A stretch of DNA of 34,078 nt from CAZKWG01 sp964615375. GTDB taxonomy: Bacteria > Myxococcota_A > UBA796 > CAZKWG01. The notes beneath the pieces were generated by a model. The model was not told where the DNA came from. It saw only the letters and a list, made by a program, of their open reading frames with translations, and searched no databases. Shown in pieces: positions 7,603 to 16,868 of this stretch; the first letter of the stretch is position 1, and every line of letters begins with the position of its first letter. Made by a program: the position numbers and the translations under genes. The stretch is taken from assembly GCA_964615375.1 (NCBI GenBank), contig CAZTOW010000076.1:1-34078 (forward strand), given 5' to 3'.

Positions 7603-8442
7603 CTACACCAGATCCGCGAAGCGCTCGCGGTGGTAGCTGAAGATCGAGTAGCCCGCCAGCAGCGAGAACAGCGCCAGCACGGTCGCCACCGCCAGCGAGT
7701 GCGGGTGCGGCAGCGTCTGGTTCATCACGATCTCCTGGAAGATGCCGACCAGGTGCGCCAGCGGGTTGAGCTGAAGCAGCAGGATGAACTTCTTCGGGTA
7801 GATCGCGGCCGGGTAGAAGATGGGGGTGATGAACATCCAGAGCATGAGGCCGGCGTTGACCCAGTGGGCCGTGTCGCGGAAGTAGACGTTCATCGTGGAC
7901 AGGAAGAGCCCGATGCCCAGCGTGAACGCATGCTGCACCACCAGCATGGGCGGGATGAGCAGCATCGCCCAGGAGGGTCCGGGGCCGATGACGCTCACCG
8001 CCACCACCAGCACGGCGAGGCGCAGGCACTGGTTCAGCAGCGCGCTGGCCACCATGTGCGCGGGCAGCACGATGCTGGGGAAGTTCACCTTCTTGATGAG
8101 GTGGGCGTTCTCCTTGAGCGAGGGGGTCGAGCGCACGATGGCGTCGGAGACCCCGAGCCAGGTCACCATCCCCGAGAACAGGAAGAGGGCGTAGTGCCCC
8201 CAGCCGCCGTCCGGGTGGAAATTCACGCCGATGAGGCCGTGGAAGACGAAGGTGTAGGTGACCAGCTCCAGGAGCGGCGTCACCACCGTCCAGAAGAAGC
8301 CGATGCTGCTGCCCACGTAGCGGTTCCGCAGGTCGGTCAGGACGAAGGCCCAGAGCAGCCGGCGGTGGTGCCAGAACTCGGTGGCGCCGCCGAAGCTGGC
8401 GGGGCTCACGCCGGGCGCGGGGACGCGGGGGAAGGGGTTCAC
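7603..8442 (-). CDS. ABC-2 type exporter permease (polysaccharide/O-antigen type)
   Basis: A 279-residue inner-membrane protein with about six transmembrane segments, of the Wzm/KpsM/TagG class that exports polysaccharides. Diagnostic features are the amphipathic N-terminal LTDLRNRYVGSSIGFFWTVVTPL segment, LIKKVNFPSIVLP before the middle membrane segments, VYFRDTAHWVN, and FYPAAIYPKKF followed by LNPLAHLVGIFQEIV. Such permeases need a Wzt/KpsT ATPase; none is encoded in this window, and the neighbouring AAA+ protein is not an ABC ATPase. The start is GTG at 8442, six bases after TACCCT, with no Shine-Dalgarno. Confidence 0.9.
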   Translation of the reverse strand: MNPFPRVPAPGVSPASFGGATEFWHHRRLLWAFVLTDLRNRYVGSSIGFFWTVVTPLLELVTYTFVFHGLIGVNFHPDGGWGHYALFLFSGMVTWLGVSDAIVRSTPSLKENAHLIKKVNFPSIVLPAHMVASALLNQCLRLAVLVVAVSVIGPGPSWAMLLIPPMLVVQHAFTLGIGLFLSTMNVYFRDTAHWVNAGLMLWMFITPIFYPAAIYPKKFILLLQLNPLAHLVGIFQEIVMNQTLPHPHSLAVATVLALFSLLAGYSIFSYHRERFADLV

Positions 8443-8448
8443 CCGCGC

Positions 8449-8454
8449 AGGGTA
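8449..8454 (-). promoter_or_regulatory. Leaderless-type -10 box of the permease gene
   Basis: TACCCT on the minus strand ends six bases before the GTG start, with no Shine-Dalgarno between. I see no good -35 box, so the case rests on the same spacing found at other genes here. It would give the permease its own promoter within the minus-strand cluster. Confidence 0.35.
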
Positions 8455-8466
8455 CCGTAATTTTGT

Positions 8467-8895
8467 TCAGGGAAGGAAGCGGGCCCGCTCGGATGGGCTG
8501 GGGAGGCGGCAGGCGTCGAGCTTCCCGAAGAGGCGGTAGCGGCTCGCGGCGACCATCCGGTAGCCGAGGTCGGTGAGCGGGCGGGGCAGGATGGCCAGCC
8601 AGGACAGCGGCCTGAGCCAGCCGCCCAGCGCGCGCGCGACCTGGAAGGCGGCGGCGCTGCGCAGGAAGACGCGCTCGCCCTCGGGCCCGGTGGTGACCAC
8701 CACCATCGTGTCCAGGTCCCGCGGGATGGACGGGTGCCGTGCGCGCAGGGCGTCGGCGGTCTCGCCCTGGAGCGGGGCGAGGTGGAAGCGCCCCTCGGGG
8801 TCGTGGTCCAGCACCCACTGCACCACCGAGTCGCAGAGCCCGCAGACCCCATCGTAGAGGAGCACACGCGGCGGGAGCGGGGCGCTGAGATCCAT
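8467..8895 (-). CDS. DCC-family thiol-disulfide oxidoreductase (DUF393)
   Basis: A 142-residue protein with the DxxCxxC signature that names the family: LLYDGVCGLCDSVVQWVLDHD with Cys18 and Cys21. The middle contains TMVVVTTG and a FLRSAAAFQVARALGGWL segment, and the end has YRMVAASRYRLFGK, both typical of DUF393. These are small thioredoxin-like proteins predicted to exchange thiols and disulfides; physiological partners are poorly known. It is the first gene of the minus-strand cluster, 24 bases before the permease. Upstream it is divergent from the lipoxygenase gene. A TTAGCT hexamer lies seven bases before the ATG, and no strong Shine-Dalgarno is visible. Confidence 0.9.
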   Translation of the reverse strand: MDLSAPLPPRVLLYDGVCGLCDSVVQWVLDHDPEGRFHLAPLQGETADALRARHPSIPRDLDTMVVVTTGPEGERVFLRSAAAFQVARALGGWLRPLSWLAILPRPLTDLGYRMVAASRYRLFGKLDACRLPSPSERARFLP

Positions 8896-8929
8896 GTTGG
8901 AGAGCTAACCTGCCTGGACCGGGATGGTG

Positions 8930-8935
8930 TATCCT
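8930..8935 (+). promoter_or_regulatory. Possible -10 box of the lipoxygenase gene
   Basis: TATCCT stands out in the 72-bp divergent region between the DCC and lipoxygenase genes and would place a start site about 25 bases before the ATG. No convincing -35 box is seen. Confidence 0.3.
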
Positions 8936-8967
8936 GGAGCTCCCCCTCCATAGAACAGGATGGTCAA

Positions 8968-10845
8968 ATGTCGCTGCTCTCCCCCCGCAAGGACCCGACG
9001 CTCCCTCAGCAGGACAAGGGGCACGCGCTCCGGGCCCGCGAGCGCCAGCTCGAGGACGCCCGCGAGACCTGGACCTGGACCACCACGGTCTCCACGCTGC
9101 CCGGGGTGCCGCTGGCGGCCAAGGTCCCGCGCGAGGACGAGCCCTCCCTGCCCTGGCTGCTGGCGGTGGCGAAGGTGGGGCTGCGCATCCTGGAGAACGC
9201 CCTCGCCGTGCGCCGGGCCTCGCGCGGGGATCAGGAGAGCACCCACGGGGACCCCGAGAGCAAGGAGCTCGCCGAGCTTCGCGACGCCATCACCGAGATC
9301 GAGGAGGCGCACACGGCGGACGGGCTCCTGGAGGCGGCCACCGGGGCCCTGCTCTACGAGCGGCGGCGCGGCCAGATGAACGATCTCCTCGATCGCCTGA
9401 AGGCCAGCGTCCAGCGTAGCGGGCTGCGCCTCGACGAGACGCTGTCGGGCTACGAGGCCCTCTTCCAGACCATCCCGCTGCCGGCCATCGCCAACACCTT
9501 CATGGAGGACAGCACCTTCGCCCGCCTGCGCGTGGCGGGGGAGAACCCCATGTCCATCCGCGGTATCTCGACGCTCCCGGCCAGCTTCCCGCTCTCGGCG
9601 CAGACCTACGCGGAGGTGACCGGCGGCGACGACCTGCAGGCCGCGCTCTCAGAGTCCAGGATCTTCCTGCTGGACTACGCCGAGCTCCTCAGCATCGTGC
9701 CCGGCGTCTCGGGCACCGCCCAGAAGTACACCTGGTCTCCCATCGCCCTGTTCTATCGGCCCAAGGACGGCAGCTCGCTGGTGCCCGTCGCGATTCAGTG
9801 CGGCCAGGACCCGGCGAAGCACCCCATCTTCACGCCGTCCAAGGGGCGGAGCTGGGGCTGGGAGATGGCCAAGACCATCGTACAGATCGCGGACACCAAC
9901 TACCACGAGCTCTTCGCCCACCTGGCCCGCACGCACCTGCTGGTGGAGGCCTTCTGCGTGGCGACGCACCGGCAGCTGGCCGACGTCCACCCGCTGTCCA
10001 TCCTGCTGCTGCCGCACTTCGAGGGCACCCTGTTCATCAACAACAGCGCGGCGACGGGGCTCATCGCGGCGGGGGGGCCGATCGACACCATCTTCGGCGG
10101 CACCATCCAGAGCATCCAGCACGCGGCGGCCTCCGATCGCCTCGCCATCAACTTCACCGCCTCCATGTTGGAGAATGATCTCACGGCGCGCGGGGTGGCG
10201 AGCGCGGACGTCCTGCCCGACTACCCCTACCGCGACGACGCGCGCCTGGTCTGGGGGGCCATCGAGAGCTGGGTGCGCAGCTATCTCGGGCTCTACTACA
10301 CGAGCCCGGAGCTCCTGACGGGGGACACCGAGCTGGCGGCCTGGCTCTCGGAGGTGCGCGGCTCCGGTCGGGTGACGGGGCTCCCGGATGTGAAGACGCT
10401 GGCCGATCTGACACAGATCGTCACGATGGTCATCTTCACGGCCAGCGCGCAGCATGCGGCGGTGAACTTCCCGCAGAGCTCGCTGATGAGCTTCGCCCCC
10501 GCGGCGACCGGCGGCGGCTGGGCCCCGGGCCCGGACGTGGTGCAGCCCAGCGAGCCTGCCTGGGCGGCCCTGCTCCCGCCGATCTCCGTGGCCCAGGAGC
10601 AGATGCAGCTCCTCGAGCTGCTCGGCGGCGTCTACTACGCCATCCTCGGCCAGTACCGGACCAACAACGTGCTGGACCGCCCGTGGTTCGAGGACCCGAA
10701 GGTGACGGCGGACGGCGGTCCGCTCGCGGCCTTCAACGCCGCGCTCCGGCGCGTGGAGGATCAGATCTCGGTCCGCAACCAGAGCCGGAAGGTGGCCTAC
10801 ACCTTCCTGCTGCCGAGCCTGATCCCGCAGAGCATCAACATCTGA
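8968..10845 (+). CDS. Lipoxygenase (bacterial, catalytic domain only)
   Basis: A 625-residue non-haem iron dioxygenase that would add O2 to polyunsaturated fatty acids. The hallmark iron site is intact: His313 and His318 in YHELFAH, His496 and Asn500 in SAQHAAVNF, and the terminal carboxylate of Ile625 (the chain ends SINI). The family block LLVEAFCVATHRQLADVHPL and LLLPHFEGTLFINNS is clear. No PLAT domain or signal peptide is present, so it is probably cytosolic. By alignment to the Coffa position, Ala361 predicts an S-type product (inference). The chosen ATG has AGGA seven bases upstream; the frame is open further upstream but only as a shadow of the divergent gene. A hairpin terminator follows. 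Confidence 0.93.
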   Translation: MSLLSPRKDPTLPQQDKGHALRARERQLEDARETWTWTTTVSTLPGVPLAAKVPREDEPSLPWLLAVAKVGLRILENALAVRRASRGDQESTHGDPESKELAELRDAITEIEEAHTADGLLEAATGALLYERRRGQMNDLLDRLKASVQRSGLRLDETLSGYEALFQTIPLPAIANTFMEDSTFARLRVAGENPMSIRGISTLPASFPLSAQTYAEVTGGDDLQAALSESRIFLLDYAELLSIVPGVSGTAQKYTWSPIALFYRPKDGSSLVPVAIQCGQDPAKHPIFTPSKGRSWGWEMAKTIVQIADTNYHELFAHLARTHLLVEAFCVATHRQLADVHPLSILLLPHFEGTLFINNSAATGLIAAGGPIDTIFGGTIQSIQHAAASDRLAINFTASMLENDLTARGVASADVLPDYPYRDDARLVWGAIESWVRSYLGLYYTSPELLTGDTELAAWLSEVRGSGRVTGLPDVKTLADLTQIVTMVIFTASAQHAAVNFPQSSLMSFAPAATGGGWAPGPDVVQPSEPAWAALLPPISVAQEQMQLLELLGGVYYAILGQYRTNNVLDRPWFEDPKVTADGGPLAAFNAALRRVEDQISVRNQSRKVAYTFLLPSLIPQSINI

Positions 10846-10855
10846 TCTCGCGTCG

Positions 10856-10877
10856 CCCGCGCGCAGCGCGCGGGTTT
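10856..10877 (+). terminator. Hairpin terminator after the lipoxygenase
   Basis: CCCGCGCG, a CAG loop and CGCGCGGG form a perfect 8-bp stem beginning 11 bases after the stop codon, followed by a short TTT run. Confidence 0.65.
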
Positions 10878-10927
10878 ACTCTCCGGCCCGCGGGGGCACT
10901 CCTGAGGCACACGCTCGCGAGGTCCCC

Positions 10928-11863
10928 ATGTGGCTGCTCCTCCTGGCCTGCACGTCCAAGGACCTCGCGGGAACGGACCCCTCTGACTCTGGCGGTGGCG
11001 ACACCGATGACACCGCGGGCGACACCGCCGGCGACACCGCCGGTGGTGACACGGGTCCAGACGAGGCCCCCGAGGTCCTCTACGTCAGCAGCTACTTCGG
11101 CGGGGTGGTCCACCGCTATGACCCGGACTCCGGGGAGGTCCTGGGCCCCATCGAGGGCCTGCCCGGCGCGCAGACGGTCTGGGAGAAGGACGGCCTGCTG
11201 TACGTGGTGGCCGAGCTGGACAACGCCGTCCGCGTGGTGGACCCGGAGAGCGCGAGCGTCGTGGGCACGCTGATCGCGGACGACCCGGAGACGCCGGAGG
11301 ACGAGACCGGCGGGCTCTCCGGTCCCACCGCCGCGGTGCCGGGGCCGGACGGCCTGTGGTACGTGGGCTCCTTCGAGACGGACGCGATCCTGCGCTACGA
11401 CGCCGACGGGGTCTTCGTGGACACCTTCGTGGAGGCGGGCGGGGGCGGGCTGGACGGGCCGGACATCGGGATGCGCTTCGACGAGGACGGCGACCTGCTG
11501 GTCCCCGGCTGGTACAGCGACAGCGTCCACGTCTACGACGCTTCGGGCGCGCCGCTGGAGCCGCTGCTGGACGTGGAGGACGGGCTCTCCCGGCCGCGCG
11601 CGATCACGCCGGACGCGGCCGGGCGGCTGTGGGTGACCAGCAACGGCAACGGGACCATCTTCCGGTTGGAGACGGACGGATCCGTCTCGACGTTCACGGG
11701 CGTGGCGAAGCCGGAGGGCCTCGTCGCGCGGGACGCGGAGGTGCTGGTCGGCTCCTCGCGCTCCAACCAGGTCAAGGCCCTGGACCTGGAGAGCGGCGAG
11801 GATCTTGGCCAGCGCGTGACGGACGAGGAGCTGGACTCGCTGACCTTCCTGGCGCTCTGGTAG
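10928..11863 (+). CDS. Beta-propeller lipoprotein (SMP-30/NHL-like)
   Basis: A 311-residue predicted lipoprotein. The signal is extremely short: MWLLLLAC places the lipobox Cys at residue 8 with no basic residue before it; no upstream in-frame start exists. A Gly/Asp/Thr-rich linker (about 12-45) follows. Residues 48-311 contain repeated four-strand blade motifs such as VLYVSSYFGGVVHRYDPDSG, LWYVGSFETDAILRYDADG and LWVTSNGNGTIFRLETDG, typical of SMP-30/gluconolactonase or NHL propellers. No metal or catalytic site can be assigned. GAGG lies just upstream of the ATG. It is convergent with the GNAT gene, 14 bases away. Confidence 0.8.
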   Translation: MWLLLLACTSKDLAGTDPSDSGGGDTDDTAGDTAGDTAGGDTGPDEAPEVLYVSSYFGGVVHRYDPDSGEVLGPIEGLPGAQTVWEKDGLLYVVAELDNAVRVVDPESASVVGTLIADDPETPEDETGGLSGPTAAVPGPDGLWYVGSFETDAILRYDADGVFVDTFVEAGGGGLDGPDIGMRFDEDGDLLVPGWYSDSVHVYDASGAPLEPLLDVEDGLSRPRAITPDAAGRLWVTSNGNGTIFRLETDGSVSTFTGVAKPEGLVARDAEVLVGSSRSNQVKALDLESGEDLGQRVTDEELDSLTFLALW

Positions 11864-11877
11864 GGGCGCCCCCCAGC

Positions 11878-12387
11878 CTACAGCGCGAGCTTGAGCACCA
11901 CGCTCTCGTAATTGACGTGGGGCCGCCAGTCGCAGCGGTCGCAGATCGTGTAGCCCCGACGCTGGTACCAGGCGATCGTCGTCTCGGCGGGCGCGGCCGT
12001 GTCCAGGGCGAGGGTGTGGGCCCCGAGGGCTCGGGCGCGCGCCTCGGCGTGGTCCATGAGCAGCGCCCCGTAGCCCTGGCGCTTCAGCGCGGGCTCCACG
12101 GCGAGCTGGTTGACCTTGGCCACGCCCGTCGCCGCGTAGGTCGCGCAGCCCGCGTCCGCGAGGGAGCGCCCCATGTGCGGCGGGATGACGGTGACCGTGG
12201 CGACCAGCTTCCCGTTCTGTTCGCCTACCCAGCACTCGCCCGCGCCGGCCCGCTCGCGCGTGGTCTGCACGCTCTGGTGCGTCGCCGCGAAGCGCAGGCC
12301 CGCGGCGGCGTGGACGGCGTAGGCCCGGTGCAGGAGCGCGGTGAGCTCCTCGAATTCCGGTTCTGCCACCAGCCGCAGCGTCAGCAT
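11878..12387 (-). CDS. GNAT family N-acetyltransferase
   Basis: A 169-residue cytosolic acetyltransferase. The acetyl-CoA binding loop is KRQGYGALLMDHAE (Arg103-Gly107, the R/QxxGxG/A motif), preceded by the beta-4 strand VNQLAVEPA. The C-terminal ETTIAWYQRRGYTICD matches the usual alpha-4/beta-6 region, where Tyr is often the general acid. Substrate is not predictable. The frame starts at ATG 12387. Its order is convergent with the propeller lipoprotein and it lies downstream of the thioredoxin gene (47-base gap) on the same strand. Confidence 0.9.
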   Translation of the reverse strand: MLTLRLVAEPEFEELTALLHRAYAVHAAAGLRFAATHQSVQTTRERAGAGECWVGEQNGKLVATVTVIPPHMGRSLADAGCATYAATGVAKVNQLAVEPALKRQGYGALLMDHAEARARALGAHTLALDTAAPAETTIAWYQRRGYTICDRCDWRPHVNYESVVLKLAL

Positions 12388-12434
12388 GGGATCGCGCTAA
12401 CCCTTGGTGTCTGCCTGGGCCAGGATCGGACGGT

Positions 12435-13007
12435 TCAGCGCGTCATCCACCACAGCAGGGGGCGCACCATGATGCCCGCGTGCGCGCCGCCCAGGGTCCC
12501 GCCGGGCTCGACCACCACCGTCATCGGGATGGTCGACGGCGCGTAGGCGGCGAGCACGGCCTCGTCCCCGCGCGCGACGCGGTCCAGGGGCAGGTCGTGG
12601 TCCCGGGCGAAGGCGCGGAGCTCGTCCTCGGTGCCGTCCACGGCGATGAACCAGACCGGGATCTCCGGGTTGTCCTGGGCGAAGTCCACCAGCGTCGGCA
12701 TCTCCAGCCGGCAGGGCCCACACCAGGTGGCCCAGAAGTTGAGGACCACGGTGCGCTGGGCCTCCGCCGCCAGCGAGAGCCGCGTCCCGTCCAGAGCGAC
12801 GAGCGCCACCGCCGGGGCCCTGGCCGGGAGCTCCGGCGCGCGCAGGGAGCCGACGATCACCAGGGCCAGGGCGGCGAAGACGACCGTGAGGCCGAGATCG
12901 CGCAGCCCGCCGAGCACCCGCTGGGAGAGCGGGCGACGGGGCGCGTCCTCGGGCTCCAGGTCTTCCGGGCTGGGGGTCTGGGCGGGCGGGCGAGGGGGCT
13001 CGGTCAT
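12435..13007 (-). CDS. Membrane-anchored TlpA/ResA-like thioredoxin
   Basis: A 190-residue protein with a cytoplasmic Pro-rich N-terminus (1-35), one transmembrane helix (about 38-55, LGLTVVFAALALVIVGSL) and a periplasmic thioredoxin fold. The active site is WCGPC (95-99) after VVLNFWAT, and the conserved cis-Pro is in STIPMTVVV. Such proteins reduce disulfides outside the membrane, often during cytochrome c maturation. The neighbouring, divergently transcribed genes include a c-type cytochrome, which fits. The ATG is six bases after TAGCCT (13014-13019) with no Shine-Dalgarno, suggesting a leaderless transcript. Confidence 0.92.
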   Translation of the reverse strand: MTEPPRPPAQTPSPEDLEPEDAPRRPLSQRVLGGLRDLGLTVVFAALALVIVGSLRAPELPARAPAVALVALDGTRLSLAAEAQRTVVLNFWATWCGPCRLEMPTLVDFAQDNPEIPVWFIAVDGTEDELRAFARDHDLPLDRVARGDEAVLAAYAPSTIPMTVVVEPGGTLGGAHAGIMVRPLLWWMTR

Positions 13008-13013
13008 CCGCGA

Positions 13014-13019
13014 AGGCTA
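13014..13019 (-). promoter_or_regulatory. Leaderless-type -10 box of the thioredoxin gene
   Basis: On the minus strand TAGCCT ends exactly six bases before the ATG at 13007, with no Shine-Dalgarno between, as at several other genes in the window. Confidence 0.45.
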
Positions 13020-13076
13020 TCCCGGCGCCCGCGGAGGAGGCGCCCGCGCGGTGCTGGAGCGGGCGAGGATTCCGAT

Positions 13077-13100
13077 ATTCAATTGCTATTGCAATTGAAT
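13077..13100. promoter_or_regulatory. Perfect inverted repeat, likely operator
   Basis: Ten-base arms ATTCAATTGC and GCAATTGAAT are separated by TATT in the 169-bp divergent region between the thioredoxin and the FAD oxidoreductase. It is an AT-rich island in GC-rich DNA. CAATTG-containing palindromes of this kind are typical of MarR-family operators, but no MarR gene is nearby, so the binder is unknown. Confidence 0.55.
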
Positions 13101-13176
13101 CGTAATAAAGAGAGGGCATGCTCCGCCCGCGCCATCCCCTCCCTCCCGCCCCCGCTTCGGGGCCCCGGTCGCCCTG

Positions 13177-14334
13177 ATGCTGGACTGGCTCATCGTCGGA
13201 GGCGGCGTCCACGGCACCCACCTCACCAAGGTCCTGCTGGCGCGCGGCCGGGTCTCACGCGACCGCCTGCGGGTGCTCGACCCGCACCCGCGCGCCCTCC
13301 ACCGCTGGCGGGAGTGTACGCGCGCGGTCGGGATGCGCCACCTGCGCTCCCCCTCGGTGCACCACATCGGCCTGGATCCCTTCGCGCTGCGGGACTTCGC
13401 GCGCGACTGGCTGGGCGCCGAGCCCTGGACGCCCCCCTATGACCGGCCCTCGCTGGCCATGTTCGACGCCCACTGTGACGCGGTGATCGCCGAGGATCAG
13501 CTCGACAGCCTGCGGATCCGCGGCAGCGCGCGCGCCGTGAGGGCGGCGGGGGAGGGCTACGCGGTCGAGACCGATCAGGGGGTGTTGGAGGCGCGGCGGG
13601 TGGTGCTGGCGCTGGGCCTGGGCGATCAGCCCGCCTGGCCGGGCTGGGCCCTGGCGGCGAGCGCGCTGGGGGCTCGGATCCACCACGTCTTCGAGCCGGG
13701 CTTCTCGCCGGACGCGCTGGGCCCCGGGCCCCTGCTGATCGTGGGCGGCGGCATCAGCGCGGGTCAGCTGGCGACCGCCCTGGCCAGGCGGGGCCGCGAG
13801 CTGCGCCTGTGGATGCGCCACGATCTCCGCGTCCACGCCTTCGACGCCGATCCCGGCTGGATGGGGCCCCGCTACATGGAGGGCTTCGCCCGCGAGCGGG
13901 ACCACCGGCGTCGCCGGCAGATGATCCTCACGGCCCGCCACCGGGGATCCATGCCCGAGGACGTGGCGAGCGAGCTGCTGGCCTTCGTCCGCGAGGGGCG
14001 GATCGTCCGCGTCGGCGGGAGCTTCGAGGCGGCGAGCGCGATGGCGGACGGCGGGCTGGTCCTGCGCACCTCCACCGGATCCTGGGGCGCGGCGACCACG
14101 GTGCTGTGCACGGGCTTCTCTCCCGGTCGTCCGGGCGGCGGGCTGGTGGACGGGCTCCAGGCCGCGCTGGACCTGCCGGTCTCGGACTGCGGGCACCCCG
14201 TCGTGGACGCGAGCCTGCAGTGGGCTCCCGGCCTCTTCGTGATGGGCCCCCTGGCCGAGCTGGAGGTCGGGCCGACGGCCAGGAACATCAGCGGGGCGCG
14301 CACCTGCGCCGAGCGCATCCGGAGGGCGGCGTGA
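13177..14334 (+). CDS. FAD/NAD(P)-dependent oxidoreductase
   Basis: A 385-residue flavoprotein with two dinucleotide-binding motifs: GGGVHG (8-13, FAD) after strand DWLIV, and GGGISAGQLA (190-199, NAD(P)) after LLIV. ATTVLCTGF near residue 310 and GLFVMGPLAEL near the end match the FAD-closing motifs of the ornithine/lysine monooxygenase-like and thioredoxin reductase-like superfamily. No CxxC redox pair is present, so it is not a thioredoxin reductase. The substrate is unknown. It overlaps the next gene by four bases (GTGA), so flavoprotein and cytochrome-rhodanese are probably made together and may form an electron-transfer unit (inference). Confidence 0.85.
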   Translation: MLDWLIVGGGVHGTHLTKVLLARGRVSRDRLRVLDPHPRALHRWRECTRAVGMRHLRSPSVHHIGLDPFALRDFARDWLGAEPWTPPYDRPSLAMFDAHCDAVIAEDQLDSLRIRGSARAVRAAGEGYAVETDQGVLEARRVVLALGLGDQPAWPGWALAASALGARIHHVFEPGFSPDALGPGPLLIVGGGISAGQLATALARRGRELRLWMRHDLRVHAFDADPGWMGPRYMEGFARERDHRRRRQMILTARHRGSMPEDVASELLAFVREGRIVRVGGSFEAASAMADGGLVLRTSTGSWGAATTVLCTGFSPGRPGGGLVDGLQAALDLPVSDCGHPVVDASLQWAPGLFVMGPLAELEVGPTARNISGARTCAERIRRAA

Positions 14335-15410
14335 ATCCGAACAGGCGTGTTCTCCCCTGGCTGATCTCGCTGGGCGCCCTGGGGCTGGGCCTCTCCCTCT
14401 GGCCGGCGGGGGAGGCGGCCACGCGCGGGCCCACCCCGGCCTCCGTCGCCCGCGGGGCCGAGCTCTACGCGCGCTACTGCGCGCTCTGCCACGGCGCCGA
14501 ACGGGAGGGTTACGCCGCGGACAACGCCCCCTCGCTGCGCTCGCCCGAGCTCATGGGCCTCGCCTCGCCCGGCTTCCTCTGGGGCGCGGTGGCCTGGGGG
14601 CGGCCGGGGACGCCGATGGCGGCCTTCTTCGCGGATCAGGGCGGACCCATCGACCACGACGACATGCATGCCCTCCTGGAATTCCTGGGCAGCGAGGCGG
14701 GCGTGTCGCGCCAGAGCCTGCCCGAGGTCCCGGTCGAGGGCGATCTGAGCCTGGGGGCGGCCGTCTACGCGCGGGAGTGCGCGGGCTGCCACGGGGCGAA
14801 GGGGGAGGGGGGCACGGGCACGGCCCTGGGCAACCCGGTCACGCTGGCCACCGCCTCGGACGCCTTCCTGCGCGAGACCGTGGCGCGGGGCAGGACCGGC
14901 ACGCCGATGCCGGCCTTCGCCGACCGGCTCACCGCGGCCGAGCTGGACGGGGTCACGGCCTTCCTGCGCTCGCGCGCGCTCGGGTGGAGCGCCCCGCCCC
15001 CGGTTCGGGTGCGCCCGCCCGCGCTCGCGCAGGCCGTGCTGTACCCGAGCGCCCCGCCCGCCCGCCTGAGCACGCGAGAGGGGCGCTTCGTCGCCGCGGA
15101 TCAGGTGCGGGCCGAGCTCGAGGCCGGGCGGCGCCTGGTCCTGCTGGACGCGCGCCCGCTCTCGGACTGGCAGCGCGGCCACATCCCCGGCGCCCTCCCC
15201 GTGCCCTTCTACGACGGGGTCGAGGCCATCGCGCCCCACCTGCCCGATGACGAGACCTGGATCGTCGTCTACTGCGCCTGCCCACATGCCGCCTCGGGGA
15301 AGATCGTGGACGCGCTGCGCGCGCGGGGCTTCGAGCGCGCCGTGGTGCTGGACGAGGGGGTGCTGGTCTGGGCCTCGCGCGGCTACCCGCTGGCGCTCGG
15401 CGGTTCCTGA
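14331..15410 (+). CDS. Secreted dihaem cytochrome c-rhodanese fusion
   Basis: A 359-residue exported protein. A Sec signal (basic NRR, hydrophobic 8-23, AEA-like cleavage near 30) is followed by two class I cytochrome c domains: CALCH (50-54) with Met96 in GTPMAAF, and CAGCH (150-154) with Met193 in GTPMPAF as probable axial ligands. Residues 250-359 form a rhodanese-like domain with LLDARPLSDWQRGHIPGA and a probable active-site Cys315 in VVYCACPHA. GTG 14331 overlaps the upstream stop and has GGAGGG at a good distance. The fusion suggests periplasmic transfer of sulfur or electrons from a sulfur compound, but the substrate is not shown by the sequence. Confidence 0.88.
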   Translation: MNPNRRVLPWLISLGALGLGLSLWPAGEAATRGPTPASVARGAELYARYCALCHGAEREGYAADNAPSLRSPELMGLASPGFLWGAVAWGRPGTPMAAFFADQGGPIDHDDMHALLEFLGSEAGVSRQSLPEVPVEGDLSLGAAVYARECAGCHGAKGEGGTGTALGNPVTLATASDAFLRETVARGRTGTPMPAFADRLTAAELDGVTAFLRSRALGWSAPPPVRVRPPALAQAVLYPSAPPARLSTREGRFVAADQVRAELEAGRRLVLLDARPLSDWQRGHIPGALPVPFYDGVEAIAPHLPDDETWIVVYCACPHAASGKIVDALRARGFERAVVLDEGVLVWASRGYPLALGGS

Positions 15411-15446
15411 GGGGCCGAGGACGGGCTCCTCGGTCATCCGCTCAGG
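15406..15446. terminator. Two-tier hairpin between convergent genes
   Basis: An inner stem CCGAGGA/TCCTCGG (15415-15421 and 15427-15433) sits within an outer CCTGAG/CTCAGG pair (15406-15411 and 15441-15446). It lies between the convergent ends of the cytochrome and the Cys-rich gene. No T run follows, so it is a possible terminator only. Confidence 0.4.
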
Positions 15447-15459
15447 GGGCCTGGATCTC

Positions 15460-16809
<1,350 letters not shown>

Positions 16810-16868
16810 GCTGACCTCCGGGTGGGGGACGTCCGGGAATCCAGGCATCTTCTGTGGATCGCGATGGG

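Noticed and set aside
6080..8818. A 912-codon open frame through the AAA+ ATPase and the permease
   Set aside because: Only the part after GTG 7555 is protein-like; the upstream part is a Pro/Arg/Ala-rich shadow of the permease and DCC genes.
11863..11872. GGGGCGCCCC palindrome between the propeller and GNAT genes as a terminator
   Set aside because: It has no loop or T run and such short GC palindromes are expected in this composition.
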